Origin: Glycomyces amatae
GTDB taxonomy: Bacteria; Actinomycetota; Actinomycetes; Mycobacteriales; Micromonosporaceae
Length of the DNA stretch: 64,000 nt
Assembly (NCBI RefSeq): GCF_020991375.1
Contig: NZ_JAJLQZ010000002.1
Coordinates: 248,001 to 312,000 of the forward strand
Reading direction: 5' to 3'
The notes beneath the pieces are model-generated. The model saw only the letters and a program-made list of their open reading frames with translations, did not search any database and was not told where the DNA came from. Below, in pieces: positions 1 to 10,032 of this stretch; the first letter of the stretch is position 1, and each line of letters begins with the position of its first letter. The position numbers and the translations under genes were made by a program.

Positions 1-363
1 CGGATCGCCCGGACCCGCGCGGTGCGCCGGATCGGGGTGCGGCGGTGGGAGGAGGCGACCGGTTTCGTCGAGCGCCGCGGGGTCGGCGTCATCGTCGTGG
101 CGCGGCTCCTGCCGGGGGTGCGGACGCTGGTCGCCGCGGCGGCGGGGGCCTCGCGGATGCGCTACCGGCGCTTCGCGGCCGCCACCGGCACGGCGGCCCT
201 GGTGTGGTCGCTGCTGTGGGTGCTCGGCGGGGCCGCGCTCGGCACGGCGTTCCTCGAGTTTGCCGACCGCGCGGCGCTCCCGGCCCTGGCCGCCGTAGCG
301 GCGGTCGCGGCCGTGCTCGTCGCCCTGCGGCTGCGGCGGCGCGCGGACGGGTCGGCGCGATGA
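1..363 (+). CDS. VTT/DedA-family membrane protein, C-terminal part
   Basis: The reading frame is already open at base 1, so the N-terminus lies outside the window; about 120 residues are visible. They contain the conserved second half of a VTT (DedA/SNARE-associated Golgi) domain: a charged stretch, then 'VVARLLPGVRT', then two hydrophobic segments and an Arg-rich tail. Family members are membrane proteins linked to lipid flipping and membrane homeostasis. The stop codon overlaps the ATG of the next VTT gene by 4 bp (ATGA), so the two are translationally coupled, and a phospholipid-synthesis-type enzyme follows. The membrane-lipid role is inferred from family and context. Confidence 0.75.
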   Translation, partial: RIARTRAVRRIGVRRWEEATGFVERRGVGVIVVARLLPGVRTLVAAAAGASRMRYRRFAAATGTAALVWSLLWVLGGAALGTAFLEFADRAALPALAAVAAVAAVLVALRLRRRADGSAR

Positions 364-929
364 GCCTCGGACTGCCGGTCGCGGCCCTGCTCCTGGCCGC
401 CATGGTCGTCGCCGACTTCTTCGTGCCGGTGCTGCCCAGCGCCACGCTGATCGCGGCGCTCGCGGGGTTCCTCGCCGGGGACGCGGTCCTGATCGCGGCG
501 CTGATCGCCTGGGCGGCCCTGGCGTCGTGGCTCGGAGACCTGCTGGGCTACCGGGTCCTGCGCCGCACCCGTGCGAGGATGCGGCGGCCGATCGGACCGG
601 GCGAGGCCGTCCGCCTCGAATTGAAGCTGCGGGCCGCGCTGCGGCGCCGCCCGCTCGGGACGACCGTGGCGGCCCGGTTCCTGCCGGCGGGCAGGACCGC
701 GCTGGCCTGGACGGCCGTCGTCACCCCCGATTACCCGCACGCGCGGATGTCGGCGGTCGCGGCCGTGGCGTGGGCCTGCGGCATGGTCGGCGCGGGTCTG
801 CTGGTCGGCGGGGTGCTCGGGTCGGGGCTGGTGTCGGCGGCGGTGACCGCGTGCGCGGTGGCCGCGGCGGGTGCGGTGCTCGGCCGCCGGTACAAGGGCG
901 CGTGGCCCGGCGCTCGCGGACGCGCGTGA
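360..929 (+). CDS. VTT/DedA-family membrane protein
   Basis: 189 residues. It begins at the ATG overlapping the upstream stop. The motifs 'VADFFVPVLPSATLI' near the N-terminus, 'SWLGDLLGYRV' and 'AARFLPAGRTALAW' are those of the DedA/VTT family, with about five hydrophobic segments. It is a clear paralogue of the gene at 56826-57554, which carries nearly the same three motifs. Its stop overlaps the GTG of the following CDP-alcohol phosphatidyltransferase (GTGA), so three membrane genes form one coupled operon. The precise substrate is unknown; lipid transport across the bilayer is the family expectation. Confidence 0.8.
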   Translation: MSLGLPVAALLLAAMVVADFFVPVLPSATLIAALAGFLAGDAVLIAALIAWAALASWLGDLLGYRVLRRTRARMRRPIGPGEAVRLELKLRAALRRRPLGTTVAARFLPAGRTALAWTAVVTPDYPHARMSAVAAVAWACGMVGAGLLVGGVLGSGLVSAAVTACAVAAAGAVLGRRYKGAWPGARGRA

Positions 930-1453
930 GCGGGTCGCAGTGGCGGACGGTCCCCAACCTCGTCACCGCGCTGCGGTTCGCGCTGGTCGTCCCGATCGCG
1001 GTGCTCCTGCTGACGGGGACGCATCCGCTGCTGGCAGCCGGGCTCGCGGTGGTCTTCGGCGCGTCGGACTGGGTCGACGGGTACCTGGCGCGCAGGCTCG
1101 GCCAGGCAGGCCGGGTCGGGGCGGTCCTGGACGCGGTCGCCGACCGCGTGGGCGTCGGGTGCCTCGCGATCGCGTTGGGGGCCGCGGGGGCGGTGCCGTG
1201 GTGGGCGATCGCGGTGTTCCCCGCGGTCGACCTGGCGGTCGGGGGCGTGTACCTGGCCCGGAGGCGGCCGCTGGCGGTGACCGCGCTGGGGAAGGTCCGG
1301 ACCGGCGCGGCGATGGCCGGCGTCTTCCTCGTCTTCGCCGGTCTGGTGCCGGGGCTCGGCGGCCTCCTGCCGGTCGGGCAGGTCGTCCTGGGGATCGGTG
1401 CGGTGCTCCACATCGGCGCCGGGGCCCTCTACATGAGGCGGCTACTGCGGTGA
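926..1453 (+). CDS. CDP-alcohol phosphatidyltransferase
   Basis: 175 residues from a GTG that overlaps the previous stop. The full CDP-alcohol phosphatidyltransferase signature is present: 'DWVDGYLARR' followed after the correct spacing by 'GAVLDAVADR', giving the DxxDG(x2)AR(x8)G(x3)D(x3)D pattern whose Asp residues bind the metal and CDP. About six hydrophobic helices are predictable. The enzyme moves a phosphatidyl group from CDP-diacylglycerol to an alcohol, as in phosphatidylglycerophosphate or phosphatidylinositol-phosphate synthesis; the acceptor cannot be told from sequence. Coupling to two VTT proteins suggests a membrane phospholipid role. Confidence 0.9.
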   Translation: MSGSQWRTVPNLVTALRFALVVPIAVLLLTGTHPLLAAGLAVVFGASDWVDGYLARRLGQAGRVGAVLDAVADRVGVGCLAIALGAAGAVPWWAIAVFPAVDLAVGGVYLARRRPLAVTALGKVRTGAAMAGVFLVFAGLVPGLGGLLPVGQVVLGIGAVLHIGAGALYMRRLLR

Positions 1454-1474
1454 GTCCGGTGCGGAGCACCGGGG

Positions 1475-2227
1475 CTACTGGGCGAAGGCTCCGAGCAGCT
1501 CGTAGAGCTCGGCGGCCTTGGCGGCGTCGCCCTTCACGGTGAGGGCCTCCGGGGGCAGGCGCCGCCACAGCCACATCAGCAGCTCCCCGGGGGTGCCGTG
1601 GACTTCGGCCTGCGCGTCGGCCTCGGTCCCGGCGGTGACGGCCGCCCCGGCGGGGCCCACCTGCACCGTCCACGACGCGTCCCCGGCGGCGAGGGCGACG
1701 GTGAGCCCGGCATGGGCCTCCAGCTCCGCGGCCAGGTGGCGGCGGTGCGCCCGGCTGCCCCAGTCGACCATGACCTGGAGCATCTCGTCGGCGCCGTCAA
1801 GGGCGAACGCCGGTTCGACGGGGCCGATCGCGCGCCCGGCCGCGAGTTCGGCGTCGGCGCGGTGGACGACGGTCTCGTGCGCCAGGCGGCGGATCCAGAA
1901 CCCGACGGTCTGGTCGGGCCCGTACCAGGTGTAGGCGAGGCTGTCGGGTCCGCGGTCGTCGAACTCGGCGAGCAGGTCGGCGAGCGCGGCGTCGAACCGC
2001 TCCCCGGGTGCCCCGGCGCGCCGGGGCATGTCGGCGTCCTCGGGCGCGCGCATCAGGCGCATCGACTGGATCTTGTGGTCGTAGGTCTCGGTGACGTGGT
2101 CGAGCAGGTCGGTGGCCGTCCACTCAGGGCAGGTGGGGACTGGGGCGTCGGGGGCGGCGGCGAGCGCGGCGGCCTTGAAGCGGGCGGCCTCGTCGACCAG
2201 GCGGGTTCGCAGGGCGGGAAAGTCCAT
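1475..2227 (-). CDS. Maleylpyruvate isomerase/mycothiol-dependent-enzyme family protein (DinB-like fold)
   Basis: 250 residues. It matches the TIGR03083-type mycothiol-dependent maleylpyruvate isomerase family: 'CPEWTATDLLDHV' near the N-terminus and 'RRLAHETVVHRAD' mid-protein, which supply the His/Glu/His metal ligands of the DinB-like helical bundle, then the small C-terminal domain. The ATG at 2227 was chosen because a GGCAGG ribosome-binding site lies about 9 nt upstream; an in-frame ATG 9 bp earlier would sit on that site. Members act in mycothiol-linked detoxification or isomerisation, but most are uncharacterised. The gene converges on the lipid operon, 21 bp apart. Confidence 0.75.
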   Translation of the reverse strand: MDFPALRTRLVDEAARFKAAALAAAPDAPVPTCPEWTATDLLDHVTETYDHKIQSMRLMRAPEDADMPRRAGAPGERFDAALADLLAEFDDRGPDSLAYTWYGPDQTVGFWIRRLAHETVVHRADAELAAGRAIGPVEPAFALDGADEMLQVMVDWGSRAHRRHLAAELEAHAGLTVALAAGDASWTVQVGPAGAAVTAGTEADAQAEVHGTPGELLMWLWRRLPPEALTVKGDAAKAAELYELLGAFAQ

Positions 2228-2398
2228 GCGCCGCATCCTGCCAGGACCCTCCGACACGCCGCGGGCGGCTCACGTTCTTCACCGGTCGCGTTCGCGTTGA
2301 GCCGCAACGTAAGCGCTCCCGGGCGGGACCGTTCCCCCGTCGGTGGCGGCCGTGTCGCGGCGCCCTTCGGTCGCGATGCGGTCCCGCCCGGCGACAGG

Positions 2399-4201
2399 TC
2401 AGGCGGTGCGGGCCCGCCAGCCGCCTGCGGCGGTGATGTCCTCGCCTGCGGGGCGGTTGGCGACGAAGCCGGTCGTCCAGGTGCCGTCGTCGAGTTCGAC
2501 CTTGCCGAGGGTCATGGGGGCGGGCAGGGCGTCGAGGAAGCGGCCCAGTGCGGCCGGGGACAGCAGCCACCGCTCCCCCGGCAGGCTCGCGCCGTTCTCG
2601 GTGCGGACGACGAGGGGTTTCGGCGGTTCGGTGTCCAGTTCGTACATCCGGTAGGCCGGTGCGGTGCGGACCTCCCCCGCGAAGCGGGCGCCCAGGTCGG
2701 TGAGCTGGTGGTTGAGGGGCATCCCGGTGAGGTGGGCGCCGAAGACGACCAGTCCGGCCCCATTGGGCGCGAACAGGGGCGCCGGGACGCCCTGGGCGCG
2801 GGCGGCGAGGTCGACGGCGACCTGGTCGCGGAAGGCCGGGGCGATGACGCTGACGCCGAAGCCCTTCGTGCCGGCGCGTCCGGCGGGGATCGCGACGGCG
2901 GCCATGTCGAGCAGGTTCACGAAGTTCGTGTAGGTGCCCATGGCGGCGTTGACGCCGATCGGGTCGGCCTGGACGGCCGCGATCGTCGGGTGCAGCGGCG
3001 CGGTGGGCAGTATGAGCGCGTCGAAGCCGTCCAGGAGCGCTTCGGCGTCGCGGCAGGCGGCGCGCAGGCGCTGCTGGTCGGCCACGAAGTCGGCGGCGGT
3101 GAACTTGCCCGACCGCTCGACGATCTCGGCGACGGTGGGGTCGGCGTCGTCCGCCCGCAGGTGCCGTCCGAACGCGGCGTACCGCTCGGCCAGGAGCGCG
3201 CCCTCGTAGAGCAGGAGTGCGGCGTCCAGGAGCGGCTGCACGTCGATGGGCGTGCGTTCGGCGTCGAACGCGGCGAGCGCTTCCTTCCACAGGGGACGGA
3301 ACTCGGGGTCGAGGGCGGTGAGGTTCGCGTCGGTCGGGACGGCGATCCGCGGCCTCGGCGGGGCGGCGAGGACGGTGTCGGCGGGCCAGTCGCGCCCGGC
3401 CGGGTCGGTCGGTGATGGCCCGGACATGACGCGGATCGCGGTCGTGGCGGTGGCGAGGTCGGGGGCGAAGACGGTCACGCAGTCGTAGGAGGGGCTGGCG
3501 GGGACGACGCCGTCGGCGGGGACGAGGCCGAGGCTCGCCTTGACGCCGACGATGCCGTTGAGGGCGGCCGGGACCCGGCCGGACCCGGCGGTGTCGGTGC
3601 CGAGGGCGAAGTCGGCGATGCCGAGGGCGACGGCGACGGCCGACCCAGAGGAGGAGCCGCCGGCGATCAGGTCGGGGTCGGCCGCGGCGCGGACGGGCCC
3701 GTAGGGGCTGCGGGTGCCGACCAGGCCGGTGGCGAACTGGTCGAGGTTGGTCTTGCCGAGGCAGACCGCCCCGGCCGCGCGCAGCCGCGCGACGGCGGTC
3801 GCGTCCCGTTCGGCCGTGTAGGCGAAGGAGGGGCGGGCGGCGGTGGTGGGCAGCCCTCGGACGTCGATGTTGTCCTTGACGGCGTAGAGCATCCCGGCCA
3901 GGGGGAGGTCCTCTCCGGCGGCGAGGCGGGTCTGCGCGCCGAGGGCCTCGGCCAGCACGCTGTCCTCGTCCCGCAGCGTGATCCAGACTTCGGGCCGGTC
4001 GGCCTCGGCGATGCGGCGGTAGGCGGCCTCGATCCGCGCCGCGGTGGCCGACCGGTGCGCGCCGCCTTCGGCGGGCGCGGGCGGGCGGGCGTCGCGGCGC
4101 CCCTCGGGTTCGCGGCCCGCCGCGGCGGGCATGGCCGCGGGCCGGTGCTCGTCGCGGCCCGGCTCAGGACCGCGGCCGGCGTCGATGGAGTCGTGGTTCA
4201 C
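2399..4201 (-). CDS. atzF: Allophanate hydrolase
   Basis: 600 residues from a GTG that overlaps the stop of urea carboxylase (GTGA). It hydrolyses allophanate to ammonium and CO2, the second step of ATP-dependent urea breakdown. The N-terminal part is an amidase-signature domain: Lys about 109 in 'AVKDNIDVRG', the Ser-rich 'AGGSSSGSAVAVALG' and nucleophile Ser about 207 in 'TDTAGSGRVPA' form the Ser-Ser-Lys triad. The last ~150 residues ('VFGAHLTGMPLNHQL' onward) are the small allophanate hydrolase C-terminal domain, expected in true AtzF/DUR1,2-type enzymes. A ~50-residue Pro/Arg/Ala-rich N-terminal extension before the amidase domain is unusual and looks disordered. It is the last gene of the urea operon. 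Confidence 0.93.
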   Translation of the reverse strand: MNHDSIDAGRGPEPGRDEHRPAAMPAAAGREPEGRRDARPPAPAEGGAHRSATAARIEAAYRRIAEADRPEVWITLRDEDSVLAEALGAQTRLAAGEDLPLAGMLYAVKDNIDVRGLPTTAARPSFAYTAERDATAVARLRAAGAVCLGKTNLDQFATGLVGTRSPYGPVRAAADPDLIAGGSSSGSAVAVALGIADFALGTDTAGSGRVPAALNGIVGVKASLGLVPADGVVPASPSYDCVTVFAPDLATATTAIRVMSGPSPTDPAGRDWPADTVLAAPPRPRIAVPTDANLTALDPEFRPLWKEALAAFDAERTPIDVQPLLDAALLLYEGALLAERYAAFGRHLRADDADPTVAEIVERSGKFTAADFVADQQRLRAACRDAEALLDGFDALILPTAPLHPTIAAVQADPIGVNAAMGTYTNFVNLLDMAAVAIPAGRAGTKGFGVSVIAPAFRDQVAVDLAARAQGVPAPLFAPNGAGLVVFGAHLTGMPLNHQLTDLGARFAGEVRTAPAYRMYELDTEPPKPLVVRTENGASLPGERWLLSPAALGRFLDALPAPMTLGKVELDDGTWTTGFVANRPAGEDITAAGGWRARTA

Positions 4202-7200
4202 GGCTTCCCCTGTCTTGTCGTCCGCGGTGCCTGGTGCGAGTCGATCACGAGCAGCGGCGCGCCCGGGGCGACCTGGTCGCCGGGCCTGACCAGGACGCGC
4301 GCCACGGTGCCCGCGGTGGCGGCGGTGACGGGCATTTCGAGTTTCATCGCCTCCAGGACCACGACGGTGTCCCCGGCGGCGACGGCGTCGCCTTCGGCGG
4401 CGGTGACGCGCCAGACGCTCGCGGCCATGGGCGCCTCCACCAGGGTCTCGCCGGGGGCGAGGGCGACGTCGTCGGACCCGCCGGGGGCGGGTTCGGTGTG
4501 GTCGCGGTCGAACTCGCCCGCTGCGGCCCACCGGCGGCGTTCGGCTTCGAACGCGGCCGTCTGGCGGGTGCGGAACGCGTCGATGTCGGCGGCGTTGTCG
4601 GCCAGGAGGCGCCGGTAGTCGGCGTAGGCGAACGTGCCGGGGCGGATGTCGATCGCGGTGCGCCCGGCGGCGAGTTCGCGGCGGGTCAGGGCCAGTTCGT
4701 CCTCGGAGACGCGCTCGAAGACGACGCGGTCGAAGAAGCGCAGCAGCCACGGCAGGCCGTCGTGGAAGGAGGGGAGGTCCCGCAGGCCCGCCCAGATGGG
4801 GGCGGTGCGGCCGACGAGCTGGTAGCCGCCGGGCGAGTCCATGCCGTAGACGCACATGTAGGAGCCGCCGATGCCGACGGTGCCTTCGGCGGTCCAGGTG
4901 CGGGCGGGGTTGTACTTGGTGGTGACCAGGCGGTGCCTCGGGTCGACGGGGACGGCGGCGGGCGCGCCGAGGTAGACGTCCCCGAGGCCCAGGACGAGCC
5001 ATTCGGCGGCGGTGGCGATCCGGGCGACGTCCTCGACCGAGGCGAGGCCGTTGACGCGGCGGATGAACTCGATGTTGGAGGGGTTGAACAGGGCGTCGTC
5101 GCGGACGTTGGTGGTGTAGCGGTCGATGGCCTCGTCGACGACGGCGTCGTTCCAGGAGATCGGGAGGCGCACTTCGCGGGAGGGCACGGTCATGTCGGCG
5201 ATGTCGGGCAGGTCGGCCTCGAGTTCGACCAGGAGCCCGGTGAGGGTCCGGACGGGGAGGACGTCGGGGTCGACGTGCAGGTGGAGGGAGCGCACGCCGG
5301 GGGTGGTGTCGATGATGCCGGGCGGGGCGGCCGCGGCGAGGGCGTCCATGAGGGCGCCGACCCTCATGCGCAGGCCGAGGTCGAGGTGCATGGGCCCGTA
5401 TTCGAGGAGGAGCGCGTCGTCGCCGGCCCTGCGGTAGGCCACGGCGGGGCGGTCCTCGGCGGCGTCGATCGCGGCGAGCGTGGCGGTGTCCTCGTTCGCG
5501 CCGATCAGCGGGACGGGCGCGGTCAGGGGTGCGGCGCGCAGGCGGTCGGCCTCGGCTTCGGCCACGGGCGTGAAGGCGACGGTGTCGCCGGGGCGCAGCT
5601 GCCCGAGCTTCCACCGGTCGGCGGTGGCGACGGTGAAGGGGCAGGCGAACCCGCCCAGGCTGGGCCCGTCGGGGCCCAGGAGCGCGGGGGTGTCGCCGGT
5701 GAAGTTGACGGTGCCGACCGAGTACGGGTTGTCGTGCAGGTTGGAGGGGTGGAGTCCGGCTTCGCCGCCGTCGGTGCGCGCCCATTGCGGGCGGGGCCCG
5801 TCCAGGCGCACGCCGGAGCGTCCGGCGTGGACCTGCACGGTCCAGGTCGCGTCGTAGAGGCGGGCCATGTCGGCGGTGGTGAAGTAGTGCGGCGCCGGCT
5901 GGGGTCCGGGTGTGACGGCGAGGTTCCAGTCGTGGCCGAAGGCGGGGCGCTCGGCGGGCGGGACCGGCGCGGTCGGGCCTTCGGCTCGGACGGGGACGAG
6001 GCGGTCGCCCACGCGCAGCCGGTCGCCGGTGTAGCCGCCGATGCGCCCGGGCGGGAACGTGGCGGCCGAGCCGAGGAACAGCGGGACGTCCAGGCCGCCT
6101 TGGAAGAGGAGGTAGGTGCGGGCGCCGGCGTCGGCGACCGGTCCGATGGCGAGTTCGCCCCCGGCCGGGACGGTGAGCGGGACCCACTGCTCGACCGGCG
6201 ATCCGTCCAGTGTGACCGGTGCGGGGGCGCCGGTGACGCACACGGTCACCGGGACGCCGAACCGCAGCGTGGGCCCGGCGATCGTGCATTCGAGGCCGGG
6301 CGCGCCTTCGGGGTTGCCGAGGGCGCGGTTGCCGAGGCGGAAGGAGTAGTCGTCCATCGGCCCCGAGGGCGGCACGCCGACCTGCCAGTGCCCGGTCCGG
6401 CCGGGGTAGTCCTGCACCGTGGTCAGGACGCCGGGCGCGATGACGTCGATGCGCGGCGAGGCGTCCTCGATGGTGGCGACGGTGCCCGTGTCGTGGCGGA
6501 CGGCGGCGACCCGCTCGTCGGCGCTCGCGGCCCGCAGCTGCCCCAGGTTGGTGTGGACGCCTTCGATCCTGGTCTCGCCCAGGGCGCTTGCGAGGGCGGC
6601 CCAGGCGGCGGCGCGGTCGGGCCCGGTGGTGACGATCTTGGCGAGCATCGGGTCGTAGACGGCCGGGACCTCGGCGCCCCGCTCGATCCACGTGTCGACC
6701 CGGGCCTCAGAGGGGAAGTCCACGCAGGTCAGCAGGCCCGCCGAGGGCAGGTGGCCGCGGGCGGGGTCCTCGGCGTAGACGCGGGCCTCCACGGCCGCGC
6801 CGGTCACCGGCGGGCCGGTCTCGGGCACGGCGTCGAGGAACGCGGTGTCGCCCGCGGCGGCCCGGATCATCCACTCGACGAGGTCGATCCCGAGGACCGC
6901 CTCGGTGACGGGGTGCTCGACTTGGAGCCGCGTGTTGAACTCCAGGAACGAGGCCTCTTCGCGTTCGGGGTCGTAGATGAACTCGACGGTCCCCGCCGAC
7001 CGGTACTTCGCCGAGGCGGCGAGGTCGCGGGCCGCCGCGTGCATCCGCTCCCGGACGCGGTCGGGGAGCCCGGGCGCGGGGGCCTCCTCGATCACCTTCT
7101 GGTGGCGGCGCTGGAGCGTGCAGTCGCGGTCGGCCAGGCTGACGACGCGGCCGAGCCCGTCGCCGAAGACCTGCACTTCCACGTGCCGGGCCCGGCGCAC

Positions 7201-7821
7201 GTACCGCTCCAGGTAGACCGCGTCGTCGCCGAAGTTGTCGGCGGCCAGACGCCGCACGGTGGTGAACGCCTCGGCGAGTTCGGCGGCCGAGTCGGCGACG
7301 CGCATGCCGATCCCGCCGCCGCCCGCGGAGGCCTTCACGATGACGGGGAACCCGACGGCCTCGGCCGCGGCGACCGCTTCGGCGGGCGAGGCGAGCGCGG
7401 CCGTCCCGGCGGCCAGCGGGACCCCGGCGAGGGTGGCGGCCTCGCGGGCGGTGACCTTGTCGCCGAACTGCTCCAGCTGGTCGGGGGTGGGGCCGATGAA
7501 CACCAGGCCCGCTTCGGCGACGCGCCGCGCGAACGCGGCGTTCTCGGCCAGGAACCCGTACCCGGGGTGCACGGCCTGCGCGCCGGTGTCCTTGGCGGCG
7601 GACAGGATCGCGTCCGTGTTCAGGTAGGACTCGGCGGGCGCGGCCGGGCCCACGCACACCGCCTCGTCGGCGTCGCGCACGTGCAGGGAGGCCGCGTCGG
7701 CCTCGGAGTAGACGGCGACCGCGGCGATGCCGAGCCGGTGCGCGGTGCGGGTGATCCGGCGGGCGATCTCGCCGCGGTTGGCGATCAGGATGCGGTCGAA
7801 CACGACAGGACTCGCTCTCAC
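4198..7821 (-). CDS. uca: Urea carboxylase (biotin-dependent)
   Basis: 1207 residues. Domains in order: biotin carboxylase ('ILIANRGEIARRI' at the start, ATP-grasp 'KASAGGGGIGMR'), then the two KipA/KipI-like carboxyltransferase regions ('PGVLTTVQDYPGRTGHW' and the later 'GVRSLHLHVDP' part), then a biotinyl domain with 'EAMKLEMP', Lys about 1160 being the biotin site. It carboxylates urea to allophanate, which the coupled downstream hydrolase splits. The first possible start is GTG 7821; the in-frame GTG at 7803 gives the more family-like beginning 'MFDRILIANRGE' and is a credible alternative. Only 8 bp separate it from the GntR gene. Complete, with no missing motif. Confidence 0.94.
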   Translation of the reverse strand: MRASPVVFDRILIANRGEIARRITRTAHRLGIAAVAVYSEADAASLHVRDADEAVCVGPAAPAESYLNTDAILSAAKDTGAQAVHPGYGFLAENAAFARRVAEAGLVFIGPTPDQLEQFGDKVTAREAATLAGVPLAAGTAALASPAEAVAAAEAVGFPVIVKASAGGGGIGMRVADSAAELAEAFTTVRRLAADNFGDDAVYLERYVRRARHVEVQVFGDGLGRVVSLADRDCTLQRRHQKVIEEAPAPGLPDRVRERMHAAARDLAASAKYRSAGTVEFIYDPEREEASFLEFNTRLQVEHPVTEAVLGIDLVEWMIRAAAGDTAFLDAVPETGPPVTGAAVEARVYAEDPARGHLPSAGLLTCVDFPSEARVDTWIERGAEVPAVYDPMLAKIVTTGPDRAAAWAALASALGETRIEGVHTNLGQLRAASADERVAAVRHDTGTVATIEDASPRIDVIAPGVLTTVQDYPGRTGHWQVGVPPSGPMDDYSFRLGNRALGNPEGAPGLECTIAGPTLRFGVPVTVCVTGAPAPVTLDGSPVEQWVPLTVPAGGELAIGPVADAGARTYLLFQGGLDVPLFLGSAATFPPGRIGGYTGDRLRVGDRLVPVRAEGPTAPVPPAERPAFGHDWNLAVTPGPQPAPHYFTTADMARLYDATWTVQVHAGRSGVRLDGPRPQWARTDGGEAGLHPSNLHDNPYSVGTVNFTGDTPALLGPDGPSLGGFACPFTVATADRWKLGQLRPGDTVAFTPVAEAEADRLRAAPLTAPVPLIGANEDTATLAAIDAAEDRPAVAYRRAGDDALLLEYGPMHLDLGLRMRVGALMDALAAAAPPGIIDTTPGVRSLHLHVDPDVLPVRTLTGLLVELEADLPDIADMTVPSREVRLPISWNDAVVDEAIDRYTTNVRDDALFNPSNIEFIRRVNGLASVEDVARIATAAEWLVLGLGDVYLGAPAAVPVDPRHRLVTTKYNPARTWTAEGTVGIGGSYMCVYGMDSPGGYQLVGRTAPIWAGLRDLPSFHDGLPWLLRFFDRVVFERVSEDELALTRRELAAGRTAIDIRPGTFAYADYRRLLADNAADIDAFRTRQTAAFEAERRRWAAAGEFDRDHTEPAPGGSDDVALAPGETLVEAPMAASVWRVTAAEGDAVAAGDTVVVLEAMKLEMPVTAATAGTVARVLVRPGDQVAPGAPLLVIDSHQAPRTTRQGKP

Positions 7822-7829
7822 GGCAGAGG

Positions 7830-8543
7830 TCAGGGGCGGACGGCGTTGGCCAGGTGGGCCCAGGTCAGCGCCGCTTCGGCGCGGCCGACCACGATGGTGC
7901 GGGAGGTCTCGATGTGGCGGTCGAGGATCGCGGTGGCGTCCGCGTAGCGGCCTTCGAGGGCGCCTTCGGCGATGGCGATGTGCTCGCCGATGGTGGCGGC
8001 CATGCGCTCTTCGGTGAAGTAGTCGAACATCCGGGCGGGCCGGATCTTGTTGTTGACGACCTTCAGCGCCTCGGCGAGCTGCGGGTTCCCCGAGGAGGCG
8101 AGGAGGGTGAGGTGGTAGCGCTCGTCGGACTCCACGAACCCGGCGCTGGGGTCGGGCGGCGCGGCCCGCAGCCGGTACCAGCGGTCGAGTTCGGGCCCGA
8201 GGAGGTCGCGGTCGTGGCGGACGCCGGGGTCGGCCGCGGCGCGGGCCAGGCCGCGCAGCTCGAGGGTCAGGCGGACCTCGTAGAGGTCGTTGAGCTGGTC
8301 GATGCGCGGCCGGTAGGGGTAGAGGCCGTCGACGTCGCGCGAGACGAGGCCGTCGGCGGACAGGCGGCTGAGGGCCTCGCGCACGGGGGTGCGGGAGACG
8401 CCGTAGTTCCCGGCGAGGCGCTCTTCGCCCAGGCGCTTGCCCGGTTCGTACCGCCCGGTCATGAGGTCGGCGCGCAGCGCCACGTAGACGCGGGCGGCCA
8501 GCGGCTCATCGGTGTCGGGCAGCGGCGAGAATCCGAGGGTCAT
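7830..8543 (-). CDS. GntR/FadR-type transcriptional regulator
   Basis: 237 residues with a GGAG ribosome-binding site 8 nt before the ATG. The N-terminal winged helix carries the GntR hallmark 'GVSRTPVREALSRLSADGLV'; the rest is an all-helical FCD ligand-binding domain with His residues placed as in metal-binding FCD proteins ('ERYHLTLL', 'GEHIAIAEGAL'). It sits inside the urea operon between the transporter genes and urea carboxylase, so it very probably controls this operon in response to urea, allophanate or nitrogen status. The effector is inferred from position only. Confidence 0.9.
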   Translation of the reverse strand: MTLGFSPLPDTDEPLAARVYVALRADLMTGRYEPGKRLGEERLAGNYGVSRTPVREALSRLSADGLVSRDVDGLYPYRPRIDQLNDLYEVRLTLELRGLARAAADPGVRHDRDLLGPELDRWYRLRAAPPDPSAGFVESDERYHLTLLASSGNPQLAEALKVVNNKIRPARMFDYFTEERMAATIGEHIAIAEGALEGRYADATAILDRHIETSRTIVVGRAEAALTWAHLANAVRP

Positions 8544-8600
8544 GCGTTTACTCCGGTCCGGGGAAGGCGAGCGCGGCGTGGGCGGGGCGACGGGCGCGGG

Positions 8601-9276
8601 TCATATGGACATCGCCTCCCGCACCCGCGCCTCGGCTGCTCCCCCGGTGTCGCCCGCGGAGGCGATCCGGCCCGAGCGCAGGACGCAGTACCGGCTCGCC
8701 GCCTGGAGCGCGAACCCGAGGTGCTGCTCGACCAGCAGGACCGACAGGCCCCCGCGCCGGGCGAGGTCGACCACGGTGGCCTCGATCTCGGCGACCACGT
8801 TCGGCTGGATGCCCTCGGTCGGCTCGTCGAGGATCAGCAGGCGCGGCTCGGTGATGAGCGCCCGCGCGATCGCCAGCTGCTGGCGCTGCCCGCCCGAGAG
8901 CAGCCCGGCCTGGCGGCCGAGCAGGCCCCGCAGGGCCGGGAACAGGTCGAGCTGCGCGTCGATGAGGGCCTTGCCGCGCTTGCGCCCGTCGGCGACCAGC
9001 CGCAGGTTCTCCCCCGCCGTCAAATGAGCGAAGCACTGCTGCCCCTGCGGCACGTAGGCCATGCCGGCCTTGACACGCTTGTTCGCGGGCCTGCCGGTGA
9101 CGTCGGCGCCGTCGAAGGCGACGGTGCCGCCCATGGCGGGCAGGAGGCCGACGATCGCCCGCAGCAGGGTGGTCTTCCCGGCCCCGTTGTGGCCCATGAC
9201 GGCGACGACCTCGTCGGCGCCGACGTCGAGGTCGATCCCGTGGACGACCGCCGAGCGGCCGTAGCCGCAGGTGAGG

Positions 9277-9293
<17 letters not shown>
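8601..9293 (-). CDS. urtE: Urea ABC transporter ATP-binding protein UrtE
   Basis: 230 residues, preceded by a strong AAGGAGG site. Walker A 'GHNGAGKTT', signature 'LSGGQRQQLAIARAL', Walker B 'LLILDEPTEG' and the H-loop 'LLVEQHLGFAL' are all present. This is the LivF/UrtE subfamily of branched-chain-amino-acid-type importers. It pairs with UrtD to power urea import through UrtB and UrtC. The start lies 17 bp inside the end of urtD, so the two ATPases are translationally coupled. Assignment to urea rather than amino acids rests on the complete urt gene order and on linkage to urea carboxylase. Confidence 0.92.

Positions 9294-10028
<735 letters not shown>

Positions 10029-10032
<4 letters not shown>

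Noticed and set aside
4202..6691. Upstream extension of the allophanate hydrolase frame to 1430 residues
   Set aside because: The extra part is an out-of-frame reading of urea carboxylase, Arg/Pro-rich; the real start is the GTG overlapping the carboxylase stop.
4234..7947. 1237-codon plus-strand frame opposite urea carboxylase
   Set aside because: Antisense shadow typical of very high GC; Gly/Asp/Val-rich with no domain, while the minus strand encodes a complete enzyme.
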